Of a stretch of 64,000 bases of DNA, positions 25,488 through 35,063 are shown piece after piece. Origin of the DNA: Desulfoluna limicola (GTDB taxonomy: Bacteria > Desulfobacterota > Desulfobacteria > Desulfobacterales > Desulfolunaceae); the NCBI RefSeq assembly GCF_021654575.1, contig NZ_AP024488.1:3247501-3311500 (forward strand). Reading direction: 5' to 3'. The number at the start of each line of letters is the position of its first letter. Within the stretch, counting starts at the first letter, position 1. The position numbers were made by a program, and so were the translations under genes. The notes beneath the pieces were generated by a model. It did no database searches. It saw only the letters and a program-made list of their open reading frames with translations, and had not been told where the DNA came from.

Positions 25488-26126
25488 TCACGAGGTCATG
25501 GCCACTTTAATTCCCAGACCGACCAACAGGGCCCCCACACATTTTTCAATGAGGCCTTTCACTGAATTAAACCTTGCCAGAAAGGCAGGATGAGTAAAAA
25601 AAGTCGCCACAGCACAAAACCAGAGCATATGGACAACCGAAATAATAGCACCATACACAACCAACACCCATAGAGGGGTTTCAGGGCTGACGATCTGGGT
25701 AAAGAGACTTAAGAAAAATATCGAGGTCTTGGGGTTCAAGGCATTGGTGATGAACCCGATCTTAAATGACGCGCCATTTCCCAGTTGTGAAGAGGCCGAA
25801 ACCGCCTCCGTACGTTCGCCTGATTTCGAGGTCAACGTCTTCCACCCGGTATAAAGCAGGTAAGATGCCCCCAGGTATTTCAACATAGAAAACAGAACGA
25901 TGGACTTCGAGATCAGAATCGCCAATCCAGCGATTGAGTATGTGACATGCACCCAAATCGCCACCCCGACGCCCAAGGCCGAATAGAGACCTGACTTGCG
26001 GGAATAAAGCAGACTGTTTCGTGTCACCATGACAAAGTCCGGCCCCGGACTGACGGCCATGAAAAATGCGATAACGCCCACCGACAAACATTCTGCCAAA
26101 TAGGGAAGCCCCTGTGCAAACGGCAT
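25488..26126 (-). CDS. LysE/RhtB-family amino-acid exporter
   Basis: I start at the methionine at 26126 (212 residues, the usual family length; GGAG upstream) and not at 26297. Recognisable are 'GVIAFFMAVSPGPDFVMVTR', the conserved LysE motif with SPGP, then 'GLYSALGVGVAIWVHVTYSI', 'KYLGASYLLYTGWKTL' and 'FITNALNPKTSIFFLSLFTQ'. About six transmembrane helices are visible. It probably exports homoserine, threonine or similar compounds; the exact substrate cannot be told. Single gene. Confidence 0.9.
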   Translation of the reverse strand: MPFAQGLPYLAECLSVGVIAFFMAVSPGPDFVMVTRNSLLYSRKSGLYSALGVGVAIWVHVTYSIAGLAILISKSIVLFSMLKYLGASYLLYTGWKTLTSKSGERTEAVSASSQLGNGASFKIGFITNALNPKTSIFFLSLFTQIVSPETPLWVLVVYGAIISVVHMLWFCAVATFFTHPAFLARFNSVKGLIEKCVGALLVGLGIKVAMTS

Positions 26127-27255
26127 ACGTCTCACCACTCCTTTTTGCTGGTTATAAAACTGAAACCTCATCAGCCCGTGTACTATGCAGCCTTTTTCAA
26201 AATTATAAAAGCGATTTGACGTGTATTCCCGACTGTTTTTAATCACTGACGCCACGCCACAACTCGGCTTCATCGGCATAACCGCATCAGCGGCCATCTA
26301 TGAATAGGCTTAGTTATCATTTCAGCCAGAGCCATTAAAAATCAGGGGTTTCAGAAGCATTAACAAAAAAACAACGTTACCACCAAGGACACGAAGAGCA
26401 TGAAGGCGGCTTTGCCGCTAAAAACCGTTTGGTTATTTTTCCCCAAACCCTCGTGCTGTCGTGGTCACTACGGGTTAGGCTGCCGCCAGATGTTGATGAG
26501 CGGGCCACGACACGAGTGGTGTGCCATAAATACAACCAATAAGAACCACCATATTGCCCATATGGATTTACTCCCGACAGCTGTGACTCAGGCCTGATAG
26601 CACCTTCCAATACCGCAACCTCTACCTGCCTATCAAAGCTCAGAAGATGGCTGGCCTCCATTTGTCAGCATTTGGAATAATGCGGATGGGGCGCCTCAGA
26701 GACAATCCGCCAGCGCCCGGCATGTTGTCTACTTAAGCTGCACGAATCAAAAAGCCCGTTTCCATGATGTGCATGGGAACGGGCTTTTTATCAACCACAG
26801 TAGGGTACAGAGAATTCAAGGATAAATGAGTACCGAAGCCAGAGGCTGTCAAAAGAACGGCTTTCCCTGCTGCCTCGAAACATGAATCATCTCCCTGCTT
26901 TCGCAGGAGGCGCCGCCTTCGCAAGCCCCCAACCACCCGCCAAAAACATACCCTTGAAATAACGTAATGTTATTATTAACAGCCATTGATTTTCCATGAT
27001 CAAATAAATACTATGGCGTATGCCTGACCTCAGATTTCGCCATGAAATCCCATGCAACCAACACGAAGTGGGGCGTCTGAAAATCCGGGATAAATCGACG
27101 TACGTGAACCCCAGACCCATACCCCAGAATTCAATGGAATATTGGACAGAGTTGTCCTTATGTCCCCCTCAGGCATGTTATGAAAAAAATATCCATTGGC
27201 AGTTGTTGGCCGACACACCTTAGCATCGGCAGTCTGATCAGCAAAAGGAGAAGCT
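26127..27255. other. Long spacer with a hairpin and degenerate repeats
   Basis: These 1.1 kb hold a 'GGACACGAAGAGCATGAAGG' repeat at 26388-26422, imperfect arms CTCGTG..TCGTGG/CCACGACACGAG (26447-26521) and a CCCGTTTCCA hairpin at 26749-26790. No frame in it looks like a gene. Confidence 0.45.
26749..26790. terminator. Hairpin of the CCCGTTTCCA family
   Basis: AAAAAGCCCGTTTCCATGAT pairs with GCATGGGAACGGGCTTTTT. This copy is not at an obvious gene end. Confidence 0.65.
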
Positions 27256-27756
27256 ATGAACACTATCATCCCACGAATCAAGCGCGAAATCATTGAATCC
27301 ATACCTACTGTAATGTTCTTTTTTATCGTGTTTCAGCTACTTGCCTTCACGCGCGCACTCATCCTTAAGGAGTATGGCATTCAAGTTTCAACATTTGTAA
27401 ATGCAACGGTAGGTGCGCTCATTGTAGGAAAGGTGGTTCTGTTTGCTGACCTGCTGCCATTGATGAATCGATTTCCCAACAAACCTCTTCTTTATAACAT
27501 CGTGTGGAAAACATGTATTTATATGGTTGCAGCCATACTCGTCCGCTATGTTGAAAATCTTATTCCCCTTATTCTCAAGTATAAGACTCTGGCAGCAGCG
27601 AACAGACATCTTCTCGATGAAGCTGTCTGGCCATACTTTTGGCTGCTTCAGCTTTGGCTGACGGTTTGCTTTCTCATGTACTGCACGACAAGGGAACTCA
27701 TCCGAATTCTTGGACGCGAGCAAGTGCGTACCATGTTTTTTGGCCCTGCTAGCTAA
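27256..27756 (+). CDS. Small integral membrane protein of unknown function (166 aa)
   Basis: AAAAGGAG lies 6 bases before the start. Four hydrophobic segments are visible: 'IPTVMFFFIVFQLLAFTRAL' (~17-36), 'FVNATVGALIVGKVVLFADL' (~47-66), 'VWKTCIYMVAAILVRYVENL' (~83-102) and 'VWPYFWLLQLWLTVCFLMYC' (~124-143). A basic C-terminal tail ends 'REQVRTMFFGPAS'. I do not recognise the family. It is a single gene between two gene-poor stretches. Confidence 0.7.
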   Translation: MNTIIPRIKREIIESIPTVMFFFIVFQLLAFTRALILKEYGIQVSTFVNATVGALIVGKVVLFADLLPLMNRFPNKPLLYNIVWKTCIYMVAAILVRYVENLIPLILKYKTLAAANRHLLDEAVWPYFWLLQLWLTVCFLMYCTTRELIRILGREQVRTMFFGPAS

Positions 27757-28045
27757 ATGACGTCCAAGCTTAATCTTCAGTGGACCCGTAAAACTTGACG
27801 TTGAGAAACGCGTCAGCTTTAAGCTGATCTCGTTACTCCAATCATCAAAGGCCTCCCCCACATGCGGTGGGCGCAGAGTTTTTACCGTTCCAGCAGAATT
27901 TTTACATATTCATCACTGAAATGGGTGGGATTCATATCGGCTGAACAGGCGCTACCCTGCTAAACCCACATCTCCTTAAGACTCACTCTATCGCCCCGGA
28001 GCCTTTCATCGAAGGTCTTGTGTTTTAATCCTGTCGCACTCCTTT

Positions 28046-30208
28046 CTATTTTTTCTTTTTGGAAACAAACAATTTTTCCACTGATGCCAGACGTTTTTCC
28101 AAAGGTTTGGTCAAGGCCCCTTTGGCTGTCACCACTTGTTGGACCAGTGTCAGAAGTTGTGGCCCCTTGTCTTCATACCCCTTGAGAAGCCCAGGGATGG
28201 TTTCCAGCGCCCGGTTTTCGTCAAGAAGGAGCATAAATAGCTGTTCACGAATCAATGTTTTCAACTCATCAAGGGTTATGTCCGAAGCGTAGAGTTTCTG
28301 TATTCGATTCAGCATTGCGAAACCGCGCTCGTCCGGTGCATTATCCGGCATCCGAATATAAATGATCGATCGGATGACTGCCTCCCTCGGACCGCCTTGG
28401 TCCATGGAGGTTCGTAACTCTTCCATTCGGCGTTCCACATATGCCAGGTGGAGCGGATCATGCCCGGGGCTGGGCCGAATCGGATCATCGGAAGACCGAA
28501 GTCCCAGCATGGCCTGGGTGATTGGATTTTCATACAGTCCAAAAAACATCTTCTCCGAGAGGTCTTCAATTGTCTGACGGTAGATATCCAGGCTTTCTTC
28601 GATGCCGTCGGAAAAAACTGACTGCCATTGCCAGAAAACATTTTCTGTTTTGACAGGCTTGCGGTTTTCCCGCACCGTTTTTGCAGCGGACTCAAGGGGT
28701 GCCATCAGAGGGTTCCGGTCGGAGAATATCTCGTAGCCAGAACGCAAGGGGTGCATTCGCCGCATCCACTCTGCCGTCTCGTCATTGCCAAGGGCACGTA
28801 TAAATGGCTGCCACAGGGTTCGGTACAGGCCAAGGTTTACCTCGGAGAGCCTTTCTGCAGCCGCAAAGCATCGCTCATCTTCAGGGGTATTCCCCCCCAT
28901 GGCCCGTATGTCATCCGGTGTTCTTGCTTCAAATCGGGAGATATGGTCTGCATTGATGAGGTCGGGATTTGCTGCATCCGACCCCACTTCCTCTATGACG
29001 GCTTCATACAATCCAGGGGGAAGGCAATCGATGAAATCGATATTATGGGCAAACTCCTGATGTTCTTTCGTGGCGATACTGCCTGCCACGAAAATCCCGA
29101 GATGACCGATATGTTCATGCACAGCATAGACAATTGTCTGCCCTGCGGCCACAATGTCTTCAACACTTTCATACAGATCTGGAATCCAGCCGAGCGCCTG
29201 TTGGGGTGGAGTGATGTTGTCGCCTTTGGAGCAGAAGCATATGATGGGAGATCGGATTGTTCTGAGGTCTATCTGTACTCCCTCCTCAGAGAGAATACCG
29301 GCTGTGGAAAGCTTGTTCCCAACAAACAAATTGTCCACGATATACTGTATTTCCTCATCGTTCAGAAGCACATGCCCTCCCCACCATCGTTCAAATCCCA
29401 AATAACGGGGCACTTCCGTGTCAATTTTAGAATAAAGGTTGTACTGCTTTGACCAGAGTGTATTGGCAGGATTTTGTCCCTCAAAGTTCTGGACCAGCCA
29501 CGCACCGTCGAATAGTCCATTGCCAAGATCACTGGTCAGGGCCGTCAACCAGCTCCCACCCAGCAATCCCCCTGAATACCGCATGGGGTTTTTACCGCGT
29601 ACCCCGGCCCAATAGGAGAGCGGAGCCCCGGCACTGATGATGGGACCACAGAGATGGGGATGGGTGGCCGCAAGCATCATGACGGCCCAACCGGCCTGGC
29701 AGTTGCCGATGAGAACGGGCCTGCCAGCGGCCTCCGGATGGCGTTCAATCACCCGTTCCAGAAAAGCGGCCTCGGCTTTCATGACTGTTTCTATGGTTTG
29801 ACCCTTTTCCGGCATAGGAAGAAAACCAATGAAATAACAGGGATGACCCGCCTTTAGGGCAACACCTATTTCGCTATCCGCCTTAAATCCCCCGATCCCG
29901 GGGCCATGCCCGGCGCGCGGATCAATGACCACAAAAGGCCGCCTGGTCTCATCTACCATGGTCCCTTCAGGAGGAATAATCTTCACAAGGCCATAATTCA
30001 CCGGTTGGGGCAGGTCCTTTCCTGACATGATCAATTCGTAGTCGAACTGAAGCACATGGGGCGCCAGTTGTGCCATATGTTCCAGGTACTGGTTGCCGCG
30101 TTGACGCATGGCATCCCAGTACAGCACCATTCGCTGGGCTGCGTCTGTCAGGTACTCGGCCGGGTCGTTTTGCATGGAAAAGAAGGTGTCTGATTGAGTT
30201 GCGTCCAT
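28046..30208 (-). CDS. DUF3141-type alpha/beta hydrolase, PHA-synthase-like (720 aa)
   Basis: The N-terminus resembles PHA-synthase helical regions ('EYLTDAAQRMVLYWDAMRQR'), followed by 'RRPFVVIDPRAGHGPGIGGF' and 'VLIGNCQAGWAVMMLAATHP', where Cys occupies the lipase-box nucleophile position as in PhaC. 'IICFCSKGDNITPPQQALGW' and 'VHEHIGHLGIFVAGSIATKE' supply the catalytic Asp and His. The C-terminal ~280 residues are the helical extension typical of DUF3141 proteins. They may act in hydroxyacyl or polyester metabolism, but the reaction is unproven. Monocistronic; the lysine-rich end is 'EKLFVSKKKK'. Confidence 0.85.
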   Translation of the reverse strand: MDATQSDTFFSMQNDPAEYLTDAAQRMVLYWDAMRQRGNQYLEHMAQLAPHVLQFDYELIMSGKDLPQPVNYGLVKIIPPEGTMVDETRRPFVVIDPRAGHGPGIGGFKADSEIGVALKAGHPCYFIGFLPMPEKGQTIETVMKAEAAFLERVIERHPEAAGRPVLIGNCQAGWAVMMLAATHPHLCGPIISAGAPLSYWAGVRGKNPMRYSGGLLGGSWLTALTSDLGNGLFDGAWLVQNFEGQNPANTLWSKQYNLYSKIDTEVPRYLGFERWWGGHVLLNDEEIQYIVDNLFVGNKLSTAGILSEEGVQIDLRTIRSPIICFCSKGDNITPPQQALGWIPDLYESVEDIVAAGQTIVYAVHEHIGHLGIFVAGSIATKEHQEFAHNIDFIDCLPPGLYEAVIEEVGSDAANPDLINADHISRFEARTPDDIRAMGGNTPEDERCFAAAERLSEVNLGLYRTLWQPFIRALGNDETAEWMRRMHPLRSGYEIFSDRNPLMAPLESAAKTVRENRKPVKTENVFWQWQSVFSDGIEESLDIYRQTIEDLSEKMFFGLYENPITQAMLGLRSSDDPIRPSPGHDPLHLAYVERRMEELRTSMDQGGPREAVIRSIIYIRMPDNAPDERGFAMLNRIQKLYASDITLDELKTLIREQLFMLLLDENRALETIPGLLKGYEDKGPQLLTLVQQVVTAKGALTKPLEKRLASVEKLFVSKKKK

Positions 30209-30916
30209 TTTTTTCCCTTTTTATGCGATTCATTATTGATGAAACCGTAAAAAGAATACAGGAGTGCTATGCAAAATTTCGTCATACGAAATCGTATTTC
30301 ATGCGTCCGGCCAAGCACGATAGCGAAAGGAGATGAAAGCATGGTTGATGCCACCAACACATCATAAACACGGAAACCAGAGCCAGACGATGACGGTAAG
30401 TTTCAACGCGACCACCTGCATAATGAAATGTGAGCCCGCATTTGCAGGTTTGGCATTTATATTAAGGACTGGCGCTATTTGCCTGTAAAAGATTCGGCAC
30501 GCAATAATCACAGGTGAAGTCCATTGGCTACGAGAATGCCAACATGTTCGTTCCAGCCGAAATCAACCGGCAGCCCTCGCCTACCTCACACCCAGGTCCC
30601 GGTAACCACCAAGATCGGAGGAGGGGCGAAATCAGGAGAAAATGCACGATGTCTTCAAACATGAGACGCCTCTGCTTTCCCGTCTGAATTTTTAATAATT
30701 CATCAACACTGATGGCATCGTAACATGCCTGAAACTGGATTATTGTCTCAGTTTTCGAGACATGATAAATGCGGCGTTTATATCATAGGCCCTGGCACAC
30801 ACGACGCATCGTGCATGGCGTTCTTTACTCAGGTGTCGTTTTTTCTTGATGATTTCATGGGGCTGGTTATTTACTTTATTTTTCAAAACAACAAGGTAAC
30901 TATTCAGCTTACTATT

Positions 30917-30968
30917 GCCTCCGGCTGCCCTGCCGGGGGCCAAATTTTTGAAAAGTTTGACAAACAGG
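30917..30968. repeat. Type-B palindromic element
   Basis: GCCTCCGGCTGCCCTGCCGG then CCAAATTTTTGAAAAGTTTG and ACAAACAGG. Confidence 0.8.
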
Positions 30969-31033
30969 TCTTAAATGCCAATCCCCTGCCCTACCTATGT
31001 TTCAAATCATATGGTTCTGGTTTAACGGGTATG

Positions 31034-31138
31034 CCGCCTCCTTTTCTCTCAGACCCGCAGGGGCTGAGAGAAAAGGAGGCGGAAACCGGAAAGTTGCTGC
31101 GGAGCTTTTTTCAAAAAGTGACCCGCCGGAGGCATAGA
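31034..31138. repeat. Palindromic element, ACCCGCAGGGG loop class
   Basis: The 19-base arm CCGCCTCCTTTTCTCTCAG pairs perfectly with 31064-31082 around ACCCGCAGGGG. The rest (GCGGAGCTTTTTTC, then GTGACCCGCCGGAGGCA) matches the copy at 18007-18104, but the stem sequence is entirely different. Confidence 0.85.
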
Positions 31139-31651
31139 TGAATAGTTACACAACAAGGGCACAAAATCTAAAATCACGCATTAATTGCTTGAATATACTG
31201 ACCGATCCCTGCTTGAGTGTCAAGATTTATCCCCCATTCCATTGGGACTTACGCAGATTGAATTTGCACGTACCATAGTTTAATTCAGGTTTTTAAATGA
31301 ACCATTGGTCAGCAGAGCCAGAGAAGAACAGAGTAATAGGCATCAAATCCTGAATCATAACACATCACGTTCATTTTCTCTGAACAACCCTTGGCGAAAC
31401 CTACCTGGGTTTGTGTTGCTTAAAACGCAACCTTTCATACGCAGAACACTCCTTCTGGGTTTTTGAATCAGGACCGCTATAACTCATCTCTGCTTGATGA
31501 TGAAACATATCTTCACCTGAGCTCATACCGACCTTGCAGATAAAAACCAGCCCCCTTGGCATCTATGAATTCTTCCAAACAAGAAACGTTTCCAAAATGA
31601 AAAGCCATTTAACGAGTATTCGGGACGCGTTTAAATAACGATTCAGCTTGT

Positions 31652-31703
31652 GCCTCCGGCGTCCCTGCCGGGAGCCAAACTTTCGAAAAGTTAGACAAAC
31701 AGG
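31652..31703. repeat. Type-B palindromic element
   Basis: GCCTCCGGCGTCCCTGCCGG then CCAAACTTTCGAAAAGTTAG and ACAAACAGG; slightly degenerate. Confidence 0.8.
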
Positions 31704-31743
31704 TTTTAAAAAATGATCTTTAGGCCGTGTGGGAATTAAAGGG

Positions 31744-31846
31744 GGATGTGATTTGTCCCGAGGAACGAAGGGCAAAGAGCATCCGCAACCCGCTTTCAAG
31801 GTGTTTTTCGCCTCACGTGACTTCGCGACCCTTGCCGCCGGAGGCC
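31744..31846. repeat. Composite palindromic element with lengthened hairpin
   Basis: Core CCCGAGGAACGAAGGG, then AACCCGCTTTCAAGGTGTTT and a GTGACTTCGCGACCCTTG arm, with GCCGCCGGAGGCC at the end. The second hairpin is longer than in most copies, as also at 49000. Confidence 0.75.
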
Positions 31847-31888
31847 TGCTTTTTCCATGCACTTTCACCATAGAAGGCATCCCTTTTT

Positions 31889-32839
31889 CTATCCCGTCCC
31901 CTTTCCTTCAAGCGAGAGAGTCTCGAAATCCTTGCGATCGGGCTTGTTAAACAGTGCGCTTAAGGCAATCCCGGCCATCACCATTCCACAGCCAAGGAGA
32001 TGCTCTTTTGCAACCGGTTCCCCGAGGATGAGGGCGGCCAAAAGGAGTGAGCTTGCGGGCATGGCGGCGGTTGTAACGCCTGCGGCTTCGCCGCTGACCT
32101 TGCCCACGCCGTGGGTCCAGAGCAGGTAAGCGATTACTGTTGCAAACACACCGTAATAGATAATGGCCAAAAAGGCTGGAAGGTTGATGCGAATAGGATG
32201 GGTCTGATACTCCCAGGCAGCAAAGGGGGCGAGGAGGAGAAGGCTGATACACACGAGACCAGCGGTGTTGCTGACTGCGGAGACCTGGTCCGCTACCTTT
32301 TTTCGAAAGATTGTGAAGAGAGCTTCCGCCACGACGGCTCCGAAAACGAGGAGGCTTCCGAGAAGATTGCCCTGGTTGCCTCCTGCCCCCCCTGACGAGA
32401 GGTTCAGGACCATCATGCCGCCCACCGCACAGCCGACCCCGACCATGCCGAAGGGGGTCGGGCGCTCCCTCAGGAAAATCGCCGCAAACACGGTGAGAAC
32501 GGCCGGGGTGGTCCCCATGATGACCCCGGCCTGGACGGCACCGGTGTGCTGCAGGCCGTAGAGGGTCAGGACGCGGAAAAGAAAAATACCGCACAGCGCC
32601 TGCATAAACAGGGAGCCCCATTGACGGAGCGTTAACGCAGAAATCTCCTGCCAGCGCGAAGCAGCAAGGGGCAGCAGGACCAGAAACGCCACCAGCAGGG
32701 TGGAGAAACCGATGAAAAAAGCAGGCAAAGTCCCTGTGAGGGATTTGCCCACCACCACGGAACTTCCCGCCAACACCATGGCCAGTACCAGCTGGGCCAT
32801 TCCCTTTACCTGCCTGTCAACGGACATGGGGTAACGCAT
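31889..32839 (-). CDS. EamA/DMT-family transporter
   Basis: This 316-residue membrane protein has about ten helices and two EamA repeats: 'LVLAMVLAGSSVVVGKSLTG' opens the first and 'LLGSLLVFGAVVAEALFTIF' the second. The inner helix 'GVIMGTTPAVLTVFAAIFLRERP' is the typical end of the first repeat. AAGGAGG precedes the start by 6 bases. It is divergent from a MocR/PdxR-type regulator with a dyad between them, a common pairing in which the regulator controls an amino-acid or pyridoxal-linked exporter. Confidence 0.9.
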   Translation of the reverse strand: MRYPMSVDRQVKGMAQLVLAMVLAGSSVVVGKSLTGTLPAFFIGFSTLLVAFLVLLPLAASRWQEISALTLRQWGSLFMQALCGIFLFRVLTLYGLQHTGAVQAGVIMGTTPAVLTVFAAIFLRERPTPFGMVGVGCAVGGMMVLNLSSGGAGGNQGNLLGSLLVFGAVVAEALFTIFRKKVADQVSAVSNTAGLVCISLLLLAPFAAWEYQTHPIRINLPAFLAIIYYGVFATVIAYLLWTHGVGKVSGEAAGVTTAAMPASSLLLAALILGEPVAKEHLLGCGMVMAGIALSALFNKPDRKDFETLSLEGKGTG

Positions 32840-32889
32840 GAGAAACCTCCTTTGACTCCATTTAAAAATGGATGTACTTTAGCCCATGC

Positions 32890-32915
32890 AAAGTGGTTCA
32901 CAAAAGATCCACTTT
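32890..32915. promoter_or_regulatory. Candidate MocR/PdxR operator
   Basis: AAAGTGGTTC-ACAAAA-GATCCACTTT is a 10+6+10 inverted repeat with one mismatch per arm, 51 bases upstream of the EamA start and in the spacer shared with the regulator. Confidence 0.5.
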
Positions 32916-32950
32916 ACCCCTATTTTGATAGGGCCATTCAGGCCAACATT

Positions 32951-33002
32951 GCCTCCGGGGGCTCTGCCGGGGGCCAAACTTTTGAAACGTTTGACAAACA
33001 GG
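32951..33002. repeat. Type-B palindromic element
   Basis: GCCTCCGGGGGCTCTGCCGG then CCAAACTTTTGAAACGTTTG and ACAAACAGG. Confidence 0.8.
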
Positions 33003-33227
33003 TATTGAGCGCAATTTCGATTGCATCACCGATGTTTGGAACCCATCCCATTTGGGCTTAACATGTCTGTGGTTCCAGGCTTTGTCGTTTCACGAACATG
33101 GATCCCCGTTCATTCGTTTCACCACCGATAGAGGGCAACGAATCATTAAAGGAAGCTCCTGTCGCTTCGGAGAACATGAGCAGTCGGGGATGACGAAATC
33201 GAACGATGAGACCCGCCTATCTTGCGG

Positions 33228-33343
33228 TAGCGGTTGCCCAACGACACCCGTCGCGCGAATGTATCGAGAACGATCGAATTACGACACCCCCCATGCATTC
33301 GCCACAGGGTTTCCAGGTGCCCCCACCTGGCCGCCGGAGGCAT
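33228..33343. repeat. Extended palindromic element, right part
   Basis: CTTGCGGTAGCGGTTGCC, CATTCGCCACAGGGTTTCC, GGTGCCCCCACC hairpin and GCCGCCGGAGGC resemble the element at 14444-14743. Confidence 0.5.
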
Positions 33344-33391
33344 TGCTTTTTGTGAATCTGTTTTTGCGCCGGCCCTTAAAGGAGAGGTCCC

Positions 33392-34795
33392 ATGCTCTGG
33401 CTGACACTGGATAAAAATTCGGGCGTTCCCATGATCCGGCAGGTCTACGGCCAGATCAGGCAACGCATTTTGGACGGGGAGCTCCCCGAAGGCACGCGAT
33501 TGCCTTCCAGCCGTGAACTCTCAGGGCGCCTCGGGGTCTCAAGGAATGTGATTCTGGAGGCCTATGACCTTTTGTATGCGGAGGGGTTCACGGAGTCCAA
33601 GACCGGTTCCGGCACCTACATCGCCCCCGGGACCCAGTATCCGACGGTGAAACCGTCCCCCATCCCGGAAACCCAGCCGGTCTCCATGGGGCACGCCTGC
33701 CCTGACGGGGTGATCAATTTCAAGTCGGGCACCCCCGACCTTCGCCTGTTCCCTGCCCGCACCTGGCTCTCCATGTTAAAACGGGTCTACGACAGGCCGC
33801 CGGAAGAGGTTCTCGTTTATGGCCACCCGGAAGGGCGCATGGAGCTTCGGGAAGCCATCTGCCGCCATGTGGTGGAACGAAGGGGAGTCTGCTGCCACCC
33901 GGAACAGATCGTCATCACCGCCGGAACGACCCAGGCCATAGGCATTGTCTGCTCTCTTCTCCTGCAGAAGCGGCGGGAGGTGGTCCTTGAGGACCCCATC
34001 ACTCTGGACATTCAACAGATTGTGGAACAGCATGGCGGCGTCATCCACCCGGTTGCCGTGGACAACTCGGGAATGATCACCGAGGGGCTTCCTGAGACTC
34101 TTTCTCCCGCCTTTGTGTTTATTACCCCCTCACACCAGTTTCCCCTGGGCGCCACCCTGCCCATCCAGCGACGCATCGACCTGCTGCATTATGCCAAGGG
34201 CAAAGAAACCTTCATCGTGGAGGACGATTATGACAGCGAGTTCCGATTTGACGGCCCTCCCATCAGCTCCCTCCACGGCCTTTGCCCGGACCGGGTGGCC
34301 TATATCGGGACCTTCAGCAAGACCCTCTGTCCCTCCATTCGAACCGGCTACCTTGTGCTGCCCCCCGAGCTCATCACCCCTGCCCGAACCCTGAAATGGC
34401 AAAGCGATCTTCACAATGAGACCGCCTCTCAGCTTGCCTTGGCTCAATTCATCGACGGAGGCCACTACCAGAGACACCTCGCAAAGATGAAAAAACTCTA
34501 CCGAAAGAGACGTGACACCACCGTAAAAGCCCTCACAGAGGCCTTCGGCAGCCAGGTTCGTATCCTGGGAAGCGCCACCGGGCTTCACCTCTCCGCCCGG
34601 TTCGAGGGCGTCACCTTCACCGATGAACTCCTGGCCCGCATCGAAACCGAAGGAGCCCGCTTCTACCCTGCATCCATCCACAGCATTCGGCCCAACCAAC
34701 ACCGGGACACCCTCATCATCGGCTACGGAAATATAGAGACGGGTGACATCATTCAGGGTATCAAACTCTTAAAGAAAGTGATGGGAACCCGCTAA
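33392..34795 (+). CDS. MocR/PdxR-family regulator (GntR HTH fused to aminotransferase fold)
   Basis: This 467-residue protein has an N-terminal GntR winged helix ('IRQVYGQIRQRILDGELPEG', 'LPSSRELSGRLGVSRNVILE', 'LYAEGFTESKTGSGTYIAPG') at residues ~10-80 and a fold-type-I aminotransferase domain from ~115. PLP-site features include 'VITAGTTQAIGIVCSLLLQ', 'VFITPSHQFPLGATLP', 'FIVEDDYDSEFRFDG' and the Schiff-base lysine in 'IGTFSKTLCPSIRTGYLVLP'. Such proteins sense PLP or aldimine adducts. Its likely target is the divergent EamA transporter. Length is normal. Confidence 0.92.
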   Translation: MLWLTLDKNSGVPMIRQVYGQIRQRILDGELPEGTRLPSSRELSGRLGVSRNVILEAYDLLYAEGFTESKTGSGTYIAPGTQYPTVKPSPIPETQPVSMGHACPDGVINFKSGTPDLRLFPARTWLSMLKRVYDRPPEEVLVYGHPEGRMELREAICRHVVERRGVCCHPEQIVITAGTTQAIGIVCSLLLQKRREVVLEDPITLDIQQIVEQHGGVIHPVAVDNSGMITEGLPETLSPAFVFITPSHQFPLGATLPIQRRIDLLHYAKGKETFIVEDDYDSEFRFDGPPISSLHGLCPDRVAYIGTFSKTLCPSIRTGYLVLPPELITPARTLKWQSDLHNETASQLALAQFIDGGHYQRHLAKMKKLYRKRRDTTVKALTEAFGSQVRILGSATGLHLSARFEGVTFTDELLARIETEGARFYPASIHSIRPNQHRDTLIIGYGNIETGDIIQGIKLLKKVMGTR

Positions 34796-34817
34796 GCCGT
34801 TGTCCCAAAACAAAAAC

Positions 34818-34848
34818 TCCCGTCCCCATGAAATTCATGGAAACGGGA
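34818..34848. terminator. Hairpin of the CCCGTTTCCA family
   Basis: TCCCGTCCCCATGAA pairs with TTCATGGAAACGGGA, 23 bases after the regulator stop and between convergent genes. Confidence 0.75.
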
Positions 34849-34877
34849 TAATTTCGTAGCTGTTCAGTTTTTAAAGA

Positions 34878-34929
34878 GCCTCCGGCGGCCCTGCCGGGGG
34901 CCAACCTTTTGAAAAGGTTGCCAAACAGG
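34878..34929. repeat. Type-B palindromic element
   Basis: GCCTCCGGCGGCCCTGCCGG then CCAACCTTTTGAAAAGGTTG. The A/T stem of other copies has changed AAAC to AACC, with the matching change GTTT to GGTT, so pairing is conserved. Confidence 0.85.
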
Positions 34930-35063
34930 TTTATATCTTTGGAACGAGGGGCAAAGCGCATCCGCCAACTGGGTTCCAGGGGCTCAGTCCTTAGCCGACG
35001 GAGGCCTGCTTTTTATATGGTGCCCGGTCCCAAAGCTTTATGGATATGCCGTGCCTTGTTCTC

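Larger units (their letters stand above)
30209..31888. other. 1.7-kb gene-poor region with repeats
   Basis: I find no believable gene here. It contains a type-B element (30917-30968), an ACCCGCAGGGG-class element (31034-31138), another type-B element (31652-31703) and a GAGGAACGA element (31744-31846). The rest has no recognisable family content. Confidence 0.5.

Noticed and set aside
31034..31138. CRISPR-like repeat with variable parts
   Set aside because: The variable parts are paired arms of a hairpin, copies are dispersed and not in regularly spaced arrays, and no cas gene is present.
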